Source of the DNA: a virus
Direction: 5' to 3' (one strand)
Virus record (IMG/VR): IMGVR_UViG_3300036401_000102
Coordinates: 1-64,000 of that record
Length of the DNA: 64,000 bases
Of the stretch, positions 39,924-48,201 are shown in pieces (position 1 is the stretch's first letter; every line of letters begins with the position of its first letter). The notes under the pieces are model-generated. The model ran no database searches, was not told where the DNA came from, and saw nothing but the letters and a program-made list of their open reading frames with translations. Made by a program: the position numbers and the translations under genes.

Positions 39924-40860
39924 AGTCATCGCCGAGATCGGGCTGAACCATAACGGATCGCTGGACCGCGCCAAGAAGTTGATTGACGCCGCGAAGACTG
40001 CCGGCGCCGACACGGCGAAGTTTCAGGCGAGTCATCCCGAAGCCGAGATCAGCCGCCGCTACGAGCAGGCGCAGTTCGACATGATCAGCGAGTTGATCCT
40101 GGCCATGGACGAACTCGCGGTGTGCAAGGCGCACTGCGAACAGGTCGGAATGCGGTTTCTCTGCACCCCGGCCGACGTGCGCAGCATTGACGCTCTCGTT
40201 GCGATGGGCGTCGACCGGCTCAAGATCGGCAGCGACAACCTGACGAACGCGGAGTTTCTGTACCACGCCGAGGAAACGTTGCTGCCGCTCATCGTCTCCA
40301 CCGGCATGGCGAACGATGCGGAGATCGCGGCGGCGTGCGAACTCGTCGGCTATTACCAACTCACGCTGCTCCACTGCACCAGCGCGTACCCGTGTGACGT
40401 GAAGGACGCGAACCTCGCGGCGATCCCAAGCATGATCGCGCAGTGGCCCGCGCTGATCGGTTGGTCCGACCACACCACGTCGCTCACGCTACCCGCCGTC
40501 GCGGTTGGGCTCGGCGCCGTGATAATCGAGAAGCACATCACGTTGAGCCGGAGCGACGATGGCCCGGACCATGATGCATCGCTTACGCCGGAGATGTTCG
40601 AGGAAATGGTGCGTCGCATCCGCGAGACCGAGGCCGCGATGGGCGACGGCGAAAAGCGGATGATGGATTGCGAGATCCAGACGGCGTACCGGATGCGCAA
40701 GAGCCTGATCGCCGCAGAGCCGATCCGCGCGGGCGAGACATTCACCCGCGCGAACCTCACCGCGAAGCGCCCAGGCTGGGGCCACTCCGCAATGGACTAT
40801 CACGCGCGGCTCGGCACGGTCGCGATGCGGGACTACGACGCAGACGAGATGGTGGATTGA
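39916..40860 (+). CDS. NeuB-family nonulosonic acid synthase
   Basis: 314 residues, GTG start. The TIM-barrel N-terminus has VIAEIGLNHNGSLDRAKKLI, FQASHPEAEIS, FLCTPADVRSIDAL and the HIT-like EKHITLSRSDDGPDH block; the C-terminus is a SAF domain (LIAAEPIRAGETFTRANLTA). This family condenses phosphoenolpyruvate with a 6-carbon 2-acetamido sugar to give a 9-carbon nonulosonate (Neu5Ac, legionaminate or pseudaminate). About 30 residues shorter than typical NeuB. Neighbouring genes point to a legionaminate-like product. Confidence 0.92.
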   Translation: MVEVIAEIGLNHNGSLDRAKKLIDAAKTAGADTAKFQASHPEAEISRRYEQAQFDMISELILAMDELAVCKAHCEQVGMRFLCTPADVRSIDALVAMGVDRLKIGSDNLTNAEFLYHAEETLLPLIVSTGMANDAEIAAACELVGYYQLTLLHCTSAYPCDVKDANLAAIPSMIAQWPALIGWSDHTTSLTLPAVAVGLGAVIIEKHITLSRSDDGPDHDASLTPEMFEEMVRRIRETEAAMGDGEKRMMDCEIQTAYRMRKSLIAAEPIRAGETFTRANLTAKRPGWGHSAMDYHARLGTVAMRDYDADEMVD

Positions 40861-41027
40861 TGCCCATTGATCCTCGCGCAGCAAGAATCAAAATAGATGG
40901 CGGCCAAGTCTATGTCACCGAGTCCTATCTGATGCAGACGATGAGAAACTCTCGCCGCGATGGTTTGATTGTCGGTCTTATGCTCGGTCTCGTCGTGGGT
41001 TTCTTCGCAAGGTCTTTTTTTCAATGA
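40860..41027 (+). CDS. Small tail-anchored membrane protein, 55 aa
   Basis: MPIDPRAARIKIDGGQVYVT start; a polar first half and a C-terminal membrane helix (DGLIVGLMLGLVVGFFARSF). TGATG overlap with the NeuB-family gene and a four-base overlap with the cytidylyltransferase gene tie it to the sugar operon. Such tail anchors occur in small phage proteins that tether enzymes; inference only. Confidence 0.6.
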   Translation: MPIDPRAARIKIDGGQVYVTESYLMQTMRNSRRDGLIVGLMLGLVVGFFARSFFQ

Positions 41028-41677
41028 AAATCCTTACCATCATCCCCGCTCGCATGGGCTCCAAGCGCATCCCGCAGAAGAACCTAGCGATGCTGGGCGA
41101 GTGGCCGCTGTTCGTGTGGGCGATCAACGCGGCGCACGCGGCGGGGCAGTATTGCGTGCACGTCTCGACCGACAGCCCGATCACAGCCAACATCGCACAG
41201 CAATACGGGTGCCACGCACCACATCGCCCCCCCGCTCTCGCTGGCGATGATGTCCCCATGATCAATGTGGTGCGCGAGCTTGCGAGCCGACACGCGGACA
41301 GTGGGTTTGACGCGGTGCTCTTGCTGCAGCCTACGTCCCCGTTCCGCACCGCCGACGACATTCGCGCAGCGATCAAACTGATGGAAGAGAACGGCGCCGA
41401 GTCCGTGATCTCGGTCACCGACGCGCCGAGCGATCTCGTGTTCGAGGTCGGCCACGCCGGACGGCTGCGCAACATCCGCGCCATTGACCCGCTCGTGGTT
41501 CCGAACGGCGCGATCTTCCTGATCAGGACCGAGTTCGTGTTCACCTCGACGTGGTGGGACTGCGTCGCCTATGCGTACCGGATGCCGAAGGAACGATCGA
41601 TCGACATCGACACGGCGGCCGATCTGGAGCAGGCGCGCGACATGGTCGCGAAGATGGAGCGCAGCAATGCCGTTTGA
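41024..41677 (+). CDS. CMP-nonulosonate cytidylyltransferase (NeuA/LegF-like)
   Basis: 217 residues with the family signature IPARMGSKRIPQKNLAMLG at the N-terminus (nucleotide binding), LLQPTSPFRTADDI, PNGAIFLIRT and the metal-binding SIDIDTAADLEQA end. It activates a nonulosonic acid with CTP to CMP-sugar, the donor for transferases. Length is normal for the bacterial single-domain type. Overlaps both neighbours by a few bases. Confidence 0.93.
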   Translation: MKILTIIPARMGSKRIPQKNLAMLGEWPLFVWAINAAHAAGQYCVHVSTDSPITANIAQQYGCHAPHRPPALAGDDVPMINVVRELASRHADSGFDAVLLLQPTSPFRTADDIRAAIKLMEENGAESVISVTDAPSDLVFEVGHAGRLRNIRAIDPLVVPNGAIFLIRTEFVFTSTWWDCVAYAYRMPKERSIDIDTAADLEQARDMVAKMERSNAV

Positions 41678-42806
41678 CCCTCGCGTGGTCGTGGACGCGG
41701 TACGCAGCGTCATAGGGCCGGGCAAGGTCGGGCTGCACGACCCGGACATAGCGATGATCGACCTCACGAACGTCGCGCACTGCGCGCTCAATGAGCCGGT
41801 CGGCTATGGCTACATCAACCAACTCGAAATGCTCCTGGCCGCGAAGTGCCAGCGCGAGCACGCCGTTGCGGTGTCCAGCGGGACCGCCGCGCTGCACCTC
41901 GCATTGCTGGCGGTGGGCGTCCGGCCCGGCGACGAGGTCATAGTGCCCGACATGACGTTCATTGCGGCGGCCAATGCGGTGACGTATTGCGGCGCGCATC
42001 CGCTGTTGCTCGACGTGAACCACGACGGGTTGAGCGGCGTCTACGCAGGCGGATTGCTGGCAGAGTTCCTTGATATGTCAGTGCTACGCAAGAGCGGCCG
42101 ATATTCTCCCATAACCGGACGTAGGCTCGCCGCCGTTATCGTAGTGGATCTATTGGGCGTCCCGGCCGATCTCGCTACCACGGCCGCGCTCTGCAATGCC
42201 TACGGCGTTCCTATGATCGAGGACGCAGCCGAGGCGTTGGGTAGCTCAGCTCACGGCGCGGCATGCGGCTCGTTCGGCGACGTGTCGATACTGAGCTTCA
42301 ACAACAACAAGATCGTCACCAGCGGCGGCGGCGGCGCGGTGCTGACCAATGACGAGCGCATAGCGGCGCGCGTCCGCTACCTCGCCACCACGGCCAAGGT
42401 CCCGTTCACGGCCCGCTATGATCACACTGAGGTCGGCTTCAACTACCGCATGCCGAACCTATGCGCCGCGCTCGCGCTCGGGCAGCTACAGCGCATAGGG
42501 GAGTTGGTGAAGCGCAAGCGGGCTCTCGCTGCGCGTTACGGTAATGCTTTCGCTTCTGAGTTTGACGTAATCGATAGCACCGTGCCCTACGCAAACTGCT
42601 GGCTCAATGCGATCAATATTGAGCCAGAGAACCACGCGCCCACAATGCAGGCGCTGGCCGACGCCGGCATTCCGTGCCGCGCGCTGTTCACCCCGCTCCA
42701 TAGGCAGGCGCCGTACCGGGACGCACCGCGCATCGCAGCGTCGCGGGCCACGGCGGACTTCCTGTTCGAGCGCATCGTCTGCCTGCCATCGGGGCCGAAC
42801 CTGTGA
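41667..42806 (+). CDS. DegT/DnrJ/EryC1 aminotransferase (LegC/PseC-like)
   Basis: 379 residues. PLP enzyme with SSGTAALHLALLAVGVRPGD, VPDMTFIAAANAV, EDAAEALGS and the Schiff-base Lys215 in SFNNNKIVTSGGGGAV, followed by FNYRMPNLCAALALGQL. The NNNK-IVTSGGGG form is typical of LegC-type enzymes that add an amino group to C4 of a UDP-4-keto-6-deoxy sugar. This enzyme is not needed for ordinary sialic acid, so it points to a 7-amino nonulosonate. The C-terminus ends at SGPNL, a little short. Confidence 0.9.
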   Translation: MPFDPRVVVDAVRSVIGPGKVGLHDPDIAMIDLTNVAHCALNEPVGYGYINQLEMLLAAKCQREHAVAVSSGTAALHLALLAVGVRPGDEVIVPDMTFIAAANAVTYCGAHPLLLDVNHDGLSGVYAGGLLAEFLDMSVLRKSGRYSPITGRRLAAVIVVDLLGVPADLATTAALCNAYGVPMIEDAAEALGSSAHGAACGSFGDVSILSFNNNKIVTSGGGGAVLTNDERIAARVRYLATTAKVPFTARYDHTEVGFNYRMPNLCAALALGQLQRIGELVKRKRALAARYGNAFASEFDVIDSTVPYANCWLNAINIEPENHAPTMQALADAGIPCRALFTPLHRQAPYRDAPRIAASRATADFLFERIVCLPSGPNL

Positions 42807-43015
42807 CGACATGGCGACATAAGAAACGCGGCACGGTCTACGAGATCGTTAGCGATAGCGCATCGATCCAGTGTTCTGCTGCGCCAGATTTCGAGGCGCA
42901 ATTTGAGAACGAGAACTGGACTGTCTACCGCAACGTCGCAACCGGAGCGGTTTGGGTGCGGCCGACCGAGGAATTCATGGACGGCCGCTTTGAGCGCATT
43001 GAGGAACCAGAATGA
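42803..43015 (+). CDS. Small DUF1653-like protein, 70 aa
   Basis: GTG start overlapping the aminotransferase stop. TTWRHKKRGTVYEIVSDSAS, then WTVYRNVATGAVWVRPTEEF: the order resembles the DUF1653 type (Y-x-H-x-K-G-x-x-Y-E-V ... VYR). Small beta protein common in phages, function unknown. Confidence 0.6.
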   Translation: MTTWRHKKRGTVYEIVSDSASIQCSAAPDFEAQFENENWTVYRNVATGAVWVRPTEEFMDGRFERIEEPE

Positions 43016-44073
43016 AAGTTGCTGTAATCACCACATCCCGCGCCGATTGGAACGCCCTCGGCATGGTGGCCGACGCGATGCGGGCCGATGGCGGGTTCGA
43101 TGTCAGTATCGTCATGGTCGACAGCGTGCAGGGCAAAGCGGTACGTGATGAAGGATGGTTCCCTTCCATCATTTACTCCGGCGCGGGCTCATCGTATCCG
43201 ACGCGATCTGGAAACATAGTCGATGCTGTGGGCGACCTATTGCTCAGAGAAAATCCCGACCTCGTCATGATCCTCGGCGACCGGTGGGAAACCCTCGCCG
43301 TAGCGATGGGCGCCGCAATGGCGGGCATACCGATCGCGCACCTGTCCGGCGGCGACATCACCTACGGCTCGCTCGACGACCGCTACAGGAACGCGATCAG
43401 CCATCTTTCGCAGTGGCACTTCGCGACGCATAAGGACGCGGTGTTGCGACTGCTCAAGATGGACGTTCCGGGCCGCGTCTGGAACGTCGGATCTCCGGCC
43501 GTTGATCGCATCGCGCAGACCGAATGCTACGGACGCGCCGCAGTGATGGAAATGTGCGGGCTCGCACAATGCGAACATCTCGCTCTGATCAATTGGCAGC
43601 CCGAGACGGCGAACAAAGACCCCAATCTAGGTTTGCGTGAACTGCTCTTCGAAGTCGGCGCCTACGACCCTGACAAATGGGCTTATGTGTTCGTCGGCCA
43701 GAACGACGACGTCAGGTCGAAAGAAGCCGCCGCGATGATCGCGAGACACACGCGACCGAACACCGTCATCATCCCGAACATGGCGCCGCGCCTCTACCTG
43801 TCCGCGCTGCGCTGGTGCGACGTGCTCGTAGGAAATTCATCGAGCGGTATCTATGAGGCGCCGGCATTCGGAACTCCTGTCGTCAACATCGGTGACCGGC
43901 AACGCGGTCGGCCCACGCCGCGCAACGTCGTCCATGCTGAGCGCAACAGCACCGACATATCCGCCGCTATTACGAACGTCGTGATGCGCGGGCGCCTCGA
44001 TGCAGACCTGCTATTTGGCGACGGCACCGCATCACAAAAGATCGTCGAGGTTCTCAAACACTTGCCGTTGTAG
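43012..44073 (+). CDS. Hydrolysing UDP-sugar 2-epimerase (NeuC/LegG-like)
   Basis: 353 residues of the GT-B-fold epimerase family: VAVITTSRADWNALGMVADA, DLVMILGDRWETLAVA, HLSGGDITYGSLDDRYRNAI and VGNSSSGIYEAPAFGTPVVN followed by RQRGR. Family reaction: UDP-2-acetamido sugar to UDP plus the ManNAc-type sugar that NeuB uses. Combined with the aminotransferase it fits LegG acting on a 2,4-diacetamido sugar. Complete length. Starts inside the end of the DUF1653-like gene. Confidence 0.92.
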   Translation: MKVAVITTSRADWNALGMVADAMRADGGFDVSIVMVDSVQGKAVRDEGWFPSIIYSGAGSSYPTRSGNIVDAVGDLLLRENPDLVMILGDRWETLAVAMGAAMAGIPIAHLSGGDITYGSLDDRYRNAISHLSQWHFATHKDAVLRLLKMDVPGRVWNVGSPAVDRIAQTECYGRAAVMEMCGLAQCEHLALINWQPETANKDPNLGLRELLFEVGAYDPDKWAYVFVGQNDDVRSKEAAAMIARHTRPNTVIIPNMAPRLYLSALRWCDVLVGNSSSGIYEAPAFGTPVVNIGDRQRGRPTPRNVVHAERNSTDISAAITNVVMRGRLDADLLFGDGTASQKIVEVLKHLPL

Positions 44074-44085
44074 GGAGTGCTCCGC

Positions 44086-44607
44086 ATGTATGCGACCGCG
44101 CAGGAAATGAGAGCGAGCTATCACGCGATCAGGACACGTCTCTATGGAGACCGCTGGTCCGAAACTGCGCCGGAAATTGTGATCGAGCCCGAGCCGTTCG
44201 TGATGGAGGACGAGCCGGAGAGGTTCAAATACGAGCGGTCTCCCGTGCTCTACTTCGCACCGCTGCACATGGCCAAGCGCCCCGCGATCGTGATGACGAC
44301 GTTCTGCCGCGTCTCCGGCATGACGCGCGAGCAGGTTTGGCAGCATTGCCGCGCCGCACGGGTCGGAAACCCCCGTGCCATCGCGTGGCGGCTGCTGCGT
44401 GAGTTTACGGGCATGTCGTGGCTTAGCATCGCCAAGCTTGGCGGGTTCGATCACACATCGGTGCTGTACGGCGTCCAGCGATCGGCTGTGCTGGTCAAGA
44501 GCAAGCCGGAGATGCGCGTGCTCTACGAGACGGCTCGCGCGCACATCCTGGCGGTGATCGCGAAACAGAACAACCCGCAATTCGTGATAGACGAGGGCGC
44601 GTTATGA
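44086..44607 (+). CDS. DnaA domain IV-like DNA-binding protein
   Basis: 173 residues. The C-terminal half (AIAWRLLREFTGMSWLSIAK, LGGFDHTSVLYGVQRS) is the DnaA-box-binding helix-turn-helix with the DHTSV signature; there is no AAA+ ATPase domain. The N-terminal 90 residues are unlike DnaA. It could mark a phage origin, or compete with host DnaA. GGGAG nine bases before the ATG supports this start. Confidence 0.78.
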   Translation: MYATAQEMRASYHAIRTRLYGDRWSETAPEIVIEPEPFVMEDEPERFKYERSPVLYFAPLHMAKRPAIVMTTFCRVSGMTREQVWQHCRAARVGNPRAIAWRLLREFTGMSWLSIAKLGGFDHTSVLYGVQRSAVLVKSKPEMRVLYETARAHILAVIAKQNNPQFVIDEGAL

Positions 44608-45182
44608 CATTCGATCATGCATGGGAAGCGGAGCACGCGCGCAGGCAATGGGGCACGCTGGCAAACGAACACCTCGTGCGCTTCATTACGCGCAACTACG
44701 CCGAGGGATCGCTATGCCACTTCCTCGACCTCGGCGCGGGGGCCGGCGCGCAGTCCATGTTCCTGTCCAATCACGGCCGCGTCGTTGCGGTTGATGGATC
44801 ACAGACCGCTCTCGACCGCATTCGTCACGCCACGCCGTGCATCGTTACGCAATGCATCGACCTCGTCGAATTGCAGTTCCCGCAATATCAGTTCGACTGC
44901 ATCGTGGACGTGGCGAGCCTGCAGTGCCTGCCGATCGACGAGGCATGGGTGATCATCAAGCGCGCGCGCCGCTGGCTCAAGCCGGGCGGGTTCTTCTTCT
45001 CGTTCACCGACGCAGGGTCTGACCCCGCGCTCCACACCATCGGCGCCGTCTATCCGCGTACCGAACTCGAATTGACCCATATGTTCAGCGGCTACGACGT
45101 GAGACGTGGCAGCGAGACAGTTGAGCGGCCGGATGGCACCCGCACGGCACACTGGATCATCGAGGCCAAGGTCAAGCCGTGA
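44604..45182 (+). CDS. Class I SAM-dependent methyltransferase
   Basis: 192 residues. FLDLGAGAGAQSMFLSNHGR is the SAM glycine motif, VVAVDGSQTALDRI the acidic second strand, and DCIVDVASLQCLPIDEAWVI, then ARRWLKPGGFFFSFTD the rest of the core. Similar to small-molecule or sugar methyltransferases rather than DNA enzymes (no DPPY/NPPF). In this operon it could methylate the nonulosonate or a linked glycan; inference. ATGA-type overlap with the preceding gene. Confidence 0.8.
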   Translation: MTFDHAWEAEHARRQWGTLANEHLVRFITRNYAEGSLCHFLDLGAGAGAQSMFLSNHGRVVAVDGSQTALDRIRHATPCIVTQCIDLVELQFPQYQFDCIVDVASLQCLPIDEAWVIIKRARRWLKPGGFFFSFTDAGSDPALHTIGAVYPRTELELTHMFSGYDVRRGSETVERPDGTRTAHWIIEAKVKP

Positions 45183-45388
45183 ACCTTCAACCACGGTTCG
45201 GCCAATCGCTCACTCGACGTGAGCACCAAGTCGCCGTGGCGCTTCTGTTCGGCCACCCCCGCAAGACCATCGCGCATGAGTTACAGATCGAGATAAAGAC
45301 CGTGGACCAGCATATCTTCCGGCTTCACGCCAAGCTCGGCGTGCATCGGAACACGGATCTGGTGCGCATGCTGTTGAGCGGATCATGA
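45179..45388 (+). CDS. LuxR-type helix-turn-helix protein, 69 aa
   Basis: GTG start overlapping the methyltransferase stop. SLTRREHQVAVALLFGHPRK, then IAHELQIEIKTVDQHIFRLH and KLGVHRNTDLVRML match the LuxR/GerE DNA-binding domain closely; no sensor domain is attached. Likely a phage transcription regulator, perhaps of the late genes just downstream. Confidence 0.85.
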   Translation: MNLQPRFGQSLTRREHQVAVALLFGHPRKTIAHELQIEIKTVDQHIFRLHAKLGVHRNTDLVRMLLSGS

Positions 45389-45516
45389 CGACGCCCCCGC
45401 GCTGCGAGGTCTGCCTCGGTACCCGCATCATGGTGGTGTGCATCGGCTCCGTTTGGGGCCGCATGGTTTGGGTGAAGGCATACGAGATGCGGCCATGCTT
45501 TGCGTGCGAGGGCTGA
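45385..45516 (+). CDS. Small zinc-finger protein, 43 aa
   Basis: MTTPPRCEVCLGTRI and RPCFACEG give CxxC...CxxC spaced by about 28 residues. Both ends overlap neighbours (ATGA and TGATG), which supports translation. Unknown role. Confidence 0.55.
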   Translation: MTTPPRCEVCLGTRIMVVCIGSVWGRMVWVKAYEMRPCFACEG

Positions 45517-45941
45517 TGCCGATCAGGCCAGAAAACAAGGTGCGCTATCCGAAAGACTGGGACGCGATCTCTCGCTCAATCCGCGAGCGCGCGGGCAACA
45601 AATGCGAAGACTGCGGCGTGCCGAATTACGAATACGGCGGCCGTGCTCCGGACGGCACGTGGCACAAGTCATTGCCGATCGGCGAGAAACTGCTGCGCAT
45701 CGAATGGCCACAGCCCGGTGAGTACGCATGGTGTGCTGGCTGGACGCGCGAGAAACTGCGCATCGTTCGGATCGTGCTCACCGTCGCCCACCTCGACCAC
45801 AAGCCAGAGAATTGCGACCCCGCAAACCTCAAAGCATGGTGCCAGCGCTGCCATAACCGCTACGACGCAGCCGAACGGCGCAGGGGCATCAAGGAACGCG
45901 CCCGCGCCAAGGCAGCAAGCGGCGACCTGTTCTGCGATTGA
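45516..45941 (+). CDS. HNH endonuclease next to terminase
   Basis: 141 residues. CEDCGVP is the first knuckle, VLTVAHLDHKPENCDPANLK holds the catalytic His and metal ligands, and CQRCHNRYDAAERR the second knuckle. This compact type is regularly found beside terminase genes, where HNH proteins can help the packaging nuclease. Located just before the TTAGACT operator and the terminase genes. Confidence 0.88.
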   Translation: MPIRPENKVRYPKDWDAISRSIRERAGNKCEDCGVPNYEYGGRAPDGTWHKSLPIGEKLLRIEWPQPGEYAWCAGWTREKLRIVRIVLTVAHLDHKPENCDPANLKAWCQRCHNRYDAAERRRGIKERARAKAASGDLFCD

Positions 45942-45976
45942 CACAATATGTTAGACTGTAGTCTAACCGTTAGACT
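45938..45976 (+). promoter_or_regulatory. Late promoter with TTAGACT operator
   Basis: TTGACA at 45939-45944 is a consensus -35. TTAGACT-GT-AGTCTAA (45951-45966) is a perfect dyad, and a third TTAGACT copy (45970-45976) runs straight into the ATG at 45977. A -10 such as TAGTCT would lie inside the dyad, so a bound regulator would block or shift RNA polymerase. The LuxR-type protein encoded just upstream is a candidate binder. Confidence 0.55.
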
Positions 45977-46162
45977 ATGCAGGCTAACAGCATCCATCCC
46001 GTGATCGACCGCGTGCGCCGGGCCATGCCTCGCAACATGGACGTGATGGCAATCTGCGACCGATGCGAGGAACTGGAGCGCGTCGCGGTCAAGCCGAAGT
46101 TTGACAAACGGGCCTATCAGCGCGAACTAATGCGCAAGCGCCGTGCAACCAAAATAGTTTGA
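45977..46162 (+). CDS. Small hypothetical protein, 61 aa
   Basis: Starts MQANSIHPVIDRVRRAMPRN directly behind the operator with no room for a ribosome site, so its message may be leaderless. Two Cys in AICDRCEELE and a basic end (YQRELMRKRRATKIV). First gene of the packaging operon; unknown function. Confidence 0.55.
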   Translation: MQANSIHPVIDRVRRAMPRNMDVMAICDRCEELERVAVKPKFDKRAYQRELMRKRRATKIV

Positions 46163-46164
46163 AG

Positions 46165-46581
46165 ATGGCAGCACCGAAGGGACACAAGCGATACGGCGGC
46201 CGGACGAAGGGCCAGACCAACCTTGCGACGCGCGAGCGTGAGGCGGCCGTCGCCGAGGCGCTGAGTAATCCGTCGTCAGACGATACGCTGAGCAAGCGCA
46301 CGCTGGTCAAGGTGATCAAGCATTTTGAGGGGCTCGCGGCGAAGCACAAGGCGGCTGGGGACGAGAAATCGTTCATGCACTGCCTCAAGCTCGCGGGGGA
46401 CTTCGCGGCCAAGCTGATGCCGTTCCAGTATCCGACGCTGCAGTCCGTCGCCGTTCGCCAACTGCCACCGCTCCGACCAGAGGATCTGGATGACGATCAA
46501 CTTCGAGCGGCTATCGCTCTTGAGAGCGCGCTTACCGCCGCTGGCGGAGATGCAGGCCGAACTCTTAAGACGGTCAACTAG
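46165..46581 (+). CDS. Putative terminase small subunit
   Basis: 138 residues. The N-terminus (GHKRYGGRTKGQTNLATRER) has the Gly/Lys/Thr-rich opening common in small terminase subunits, followed by helices including LVKVIKHFEGLAAKHKAAG. It overlaps the large subunit start by 92 bases in another frame. The call rests mainly on position and style. DNA-recognition role expected. Confidence 0.6.
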   Translation: MAAPKGHKRYGGRTKGQTNLATREREAAVAEALSNPSSDDTLSKRTLVKVIKHFEGLAAKHKAAGDEKSFMHCLKLAGDFAAKLMPFQYPTLQSVAVRQLPPLRPEDLDDDQLRAAIALESALTAAGGDAGRTLKTVN

Positions 46582-48199
46582 CGCTGCCGTCACGCATGAC
46601 CGCGACGCGGTGCGCGAGCGCTGCAAGACGCTGAGCGGGTTCATCCGCGAGGCGTGGCACGTGATCTTTCCCGCTACGCCGTACGTCGAGAACTGGCACA
46701 TCGAGGCGAAGTGCGCGCACTTCGAGGCGGTCAGTCGCGGCGCGCTGCTCGCGTTGGGGTACGAGAACCGCATCGTGACGAACGAGCCCCCAGGCACGAT
46801 GAAGAGCTTGGCGATGTGCGTGTTCTGGCTGGCCTACGAGTGGGGTCCGCTGAACATGGCCGAGCTGCAGGCCATCGCTGCGTCGTACCGCATCGACTTC
46901 TGTCTCCGCGATCAAGCGCGGTTCTCCAAGCTCGTGAACAGCGGCTGGTATCAATCGTTATGGCCGCACGTCGAGATCACCGGCGACTCGTCGACGAAAC
47001 TTGAGAACTCGCGCGGCGGCAAGCGCGAGGCAATTCCGTTCCCGTCGCTGACCGGCGCACGGTCCGATCGGCTCTACATCGACGATCCTCATTCCGTTGA
47101 CACGGCCGAGTCGGACGCAGACCGCGAGAGCGCAGAGCGGAGATTTCGCGAAAGCGCGACAAACCGCATGAACGACCCGATCACATCGTTCATCGGCGTG
47201 ATCATGCAGCGGCTTCACCAGATGGACATCACGGGCGTGATCGCCAAGAGCCGGATGCCGTATCTGCATCTGCTGTTCCCGATGCGGTTCGACCCGCAGC
47301 GATGCTGCTACTCGCCCGTGCCAAACGACACCAAGCCGCAGCGGATGCGCCATCTGTGGTCGCGCCAGATGTGGCTGCCCGATACTTGGAAGCCGGTTGC
47401 GGAAGGTGAACAGGCGTGGGCCGAAGAGTTTGCGTCGGCTCGCGTCGAGACTGTGTACCGATGGGACAAGCGTACCAAGGCTGGAGAGTTGCTGTTCCCC
47501 GACCGTTTTCCGCGCGCCGTGGTCGAGCGCGACGAGGCCGCGATGGGGGCGCACGCCACGGCGTCGCAATACGATCAGCGGCCCAATCCGCGCGGCGGCC
47601 TCAAGTTCAAGCGCCACAACTTCCCGATCGTGAAGGCGGTCCCGAGCGGATGCCGCACCGTGCGTGGCTGGGACTTGGCGGCATCGGAGAACCGCAATTC
47701 GGCCTATACGTGCGGGCTCAAGCTGTCGTTCCATCCCCCGACGCGGCATTTCTACGTCGAGCACGTCGTGCGGGTGCGCACCGAGAACGTCGAGCCGGTC
47801 ATTCTCAACACTGCGCGCCAGGACAATAACAACGGCCATCGCGTCGAGATCAGCCTGCCGCAGGATCCGGGGCAGGCCGGCAAGGTCCAGGTCAAGGCGC
47901 TCGTCGGCGCGCTGATCGGCTTCATCGTGCATCGGTCCCCGGAGAGCGGCGACAAGCTGGCGCGCGCCGAGCCTGTGATCGCGCAGTCCGAGGCGGGAAA
48001 CATCTCGATCCTTGAGGGCGATTGGAACGAGGCGTTCCTCGACGAGATCGAGCTATTCCCGTCTGGCACGTTCAAGGATCAGGTCGACGCCCTCTCGCGT
48101 GCGTTCAGCCGATTCGTTATGACTCCGATGGAGTACGTCATGCCGCCAATCGTGGTGACGCGGCAGCGGGAGACGGCGTGGGACAATCAAGGGAACTGA
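46490..48199 (+). CDS. terL: Terminase large subunit
   Basis: 569 residues. ATPase: Walker A-like NEPPGTMKSLAM (about 97-108), Walker B DRLYIDDPHSVDTAESD; nuclease: RGWDLAASEN and LFPSGTFKDQVDALSRAFSR, with the metal-binding Asp residues in the usual places. It powers DNA packaging and cuts concatemers. The start (MTINFERLSL) has AGAGGATCTGG upstream but lies inside the small-subunit gene; an ATG 20 codons later is an alternative. Confidence 0.93.
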   Translation: MTINFERLSLLRARLPPLAEMQAELLRRSTSAAVTHDRDAVRERCKTLSGFIREAWHVIFPATPYVENWHIEAKCAHFEAVSRGALLALGYENRIVTNEPPGTMKSLAMCVFWLAYEWGPLNMAELQAIAASYRIDFCLRDQARFSKLVNSGWYQSLWPHVEITGDSSTKLENSRGGKREAIPFPSLTGARSDRLYIDDPHSVDTAESDADRESAERRFRESATNRMNDPITSFIGVIMQRLHQMDITGVIAKSRMPYLHLLFPMRFDPQRCCYSPVPNDTKPQRMRHLWSRQMWLPDTWKPVAEGEQAWAEEFASARVETVYRWDKRTKAGELLFPDRFPRAVVERDEAAMGAHATASQYDQRPNPRGGLKFKRHNFPIVKAVPSGCRTVRGWDLAASENRNSAYTCGLKLSFHPPTRHFYVEHVVRVRTENVEPVILNTARQDNNNGHRVEISLPQDPGQAGKVQVKALVGALIGFIVHRSPESGDKLARAEPVIAQSEAGNISILEGDWNEAFLDEIELFPSGTFKDQVDALSRAFSRFVMTPMEYVMPPIVVTRQRETAWDNQGN

Positions 48200-48201
48200 T
48201 C

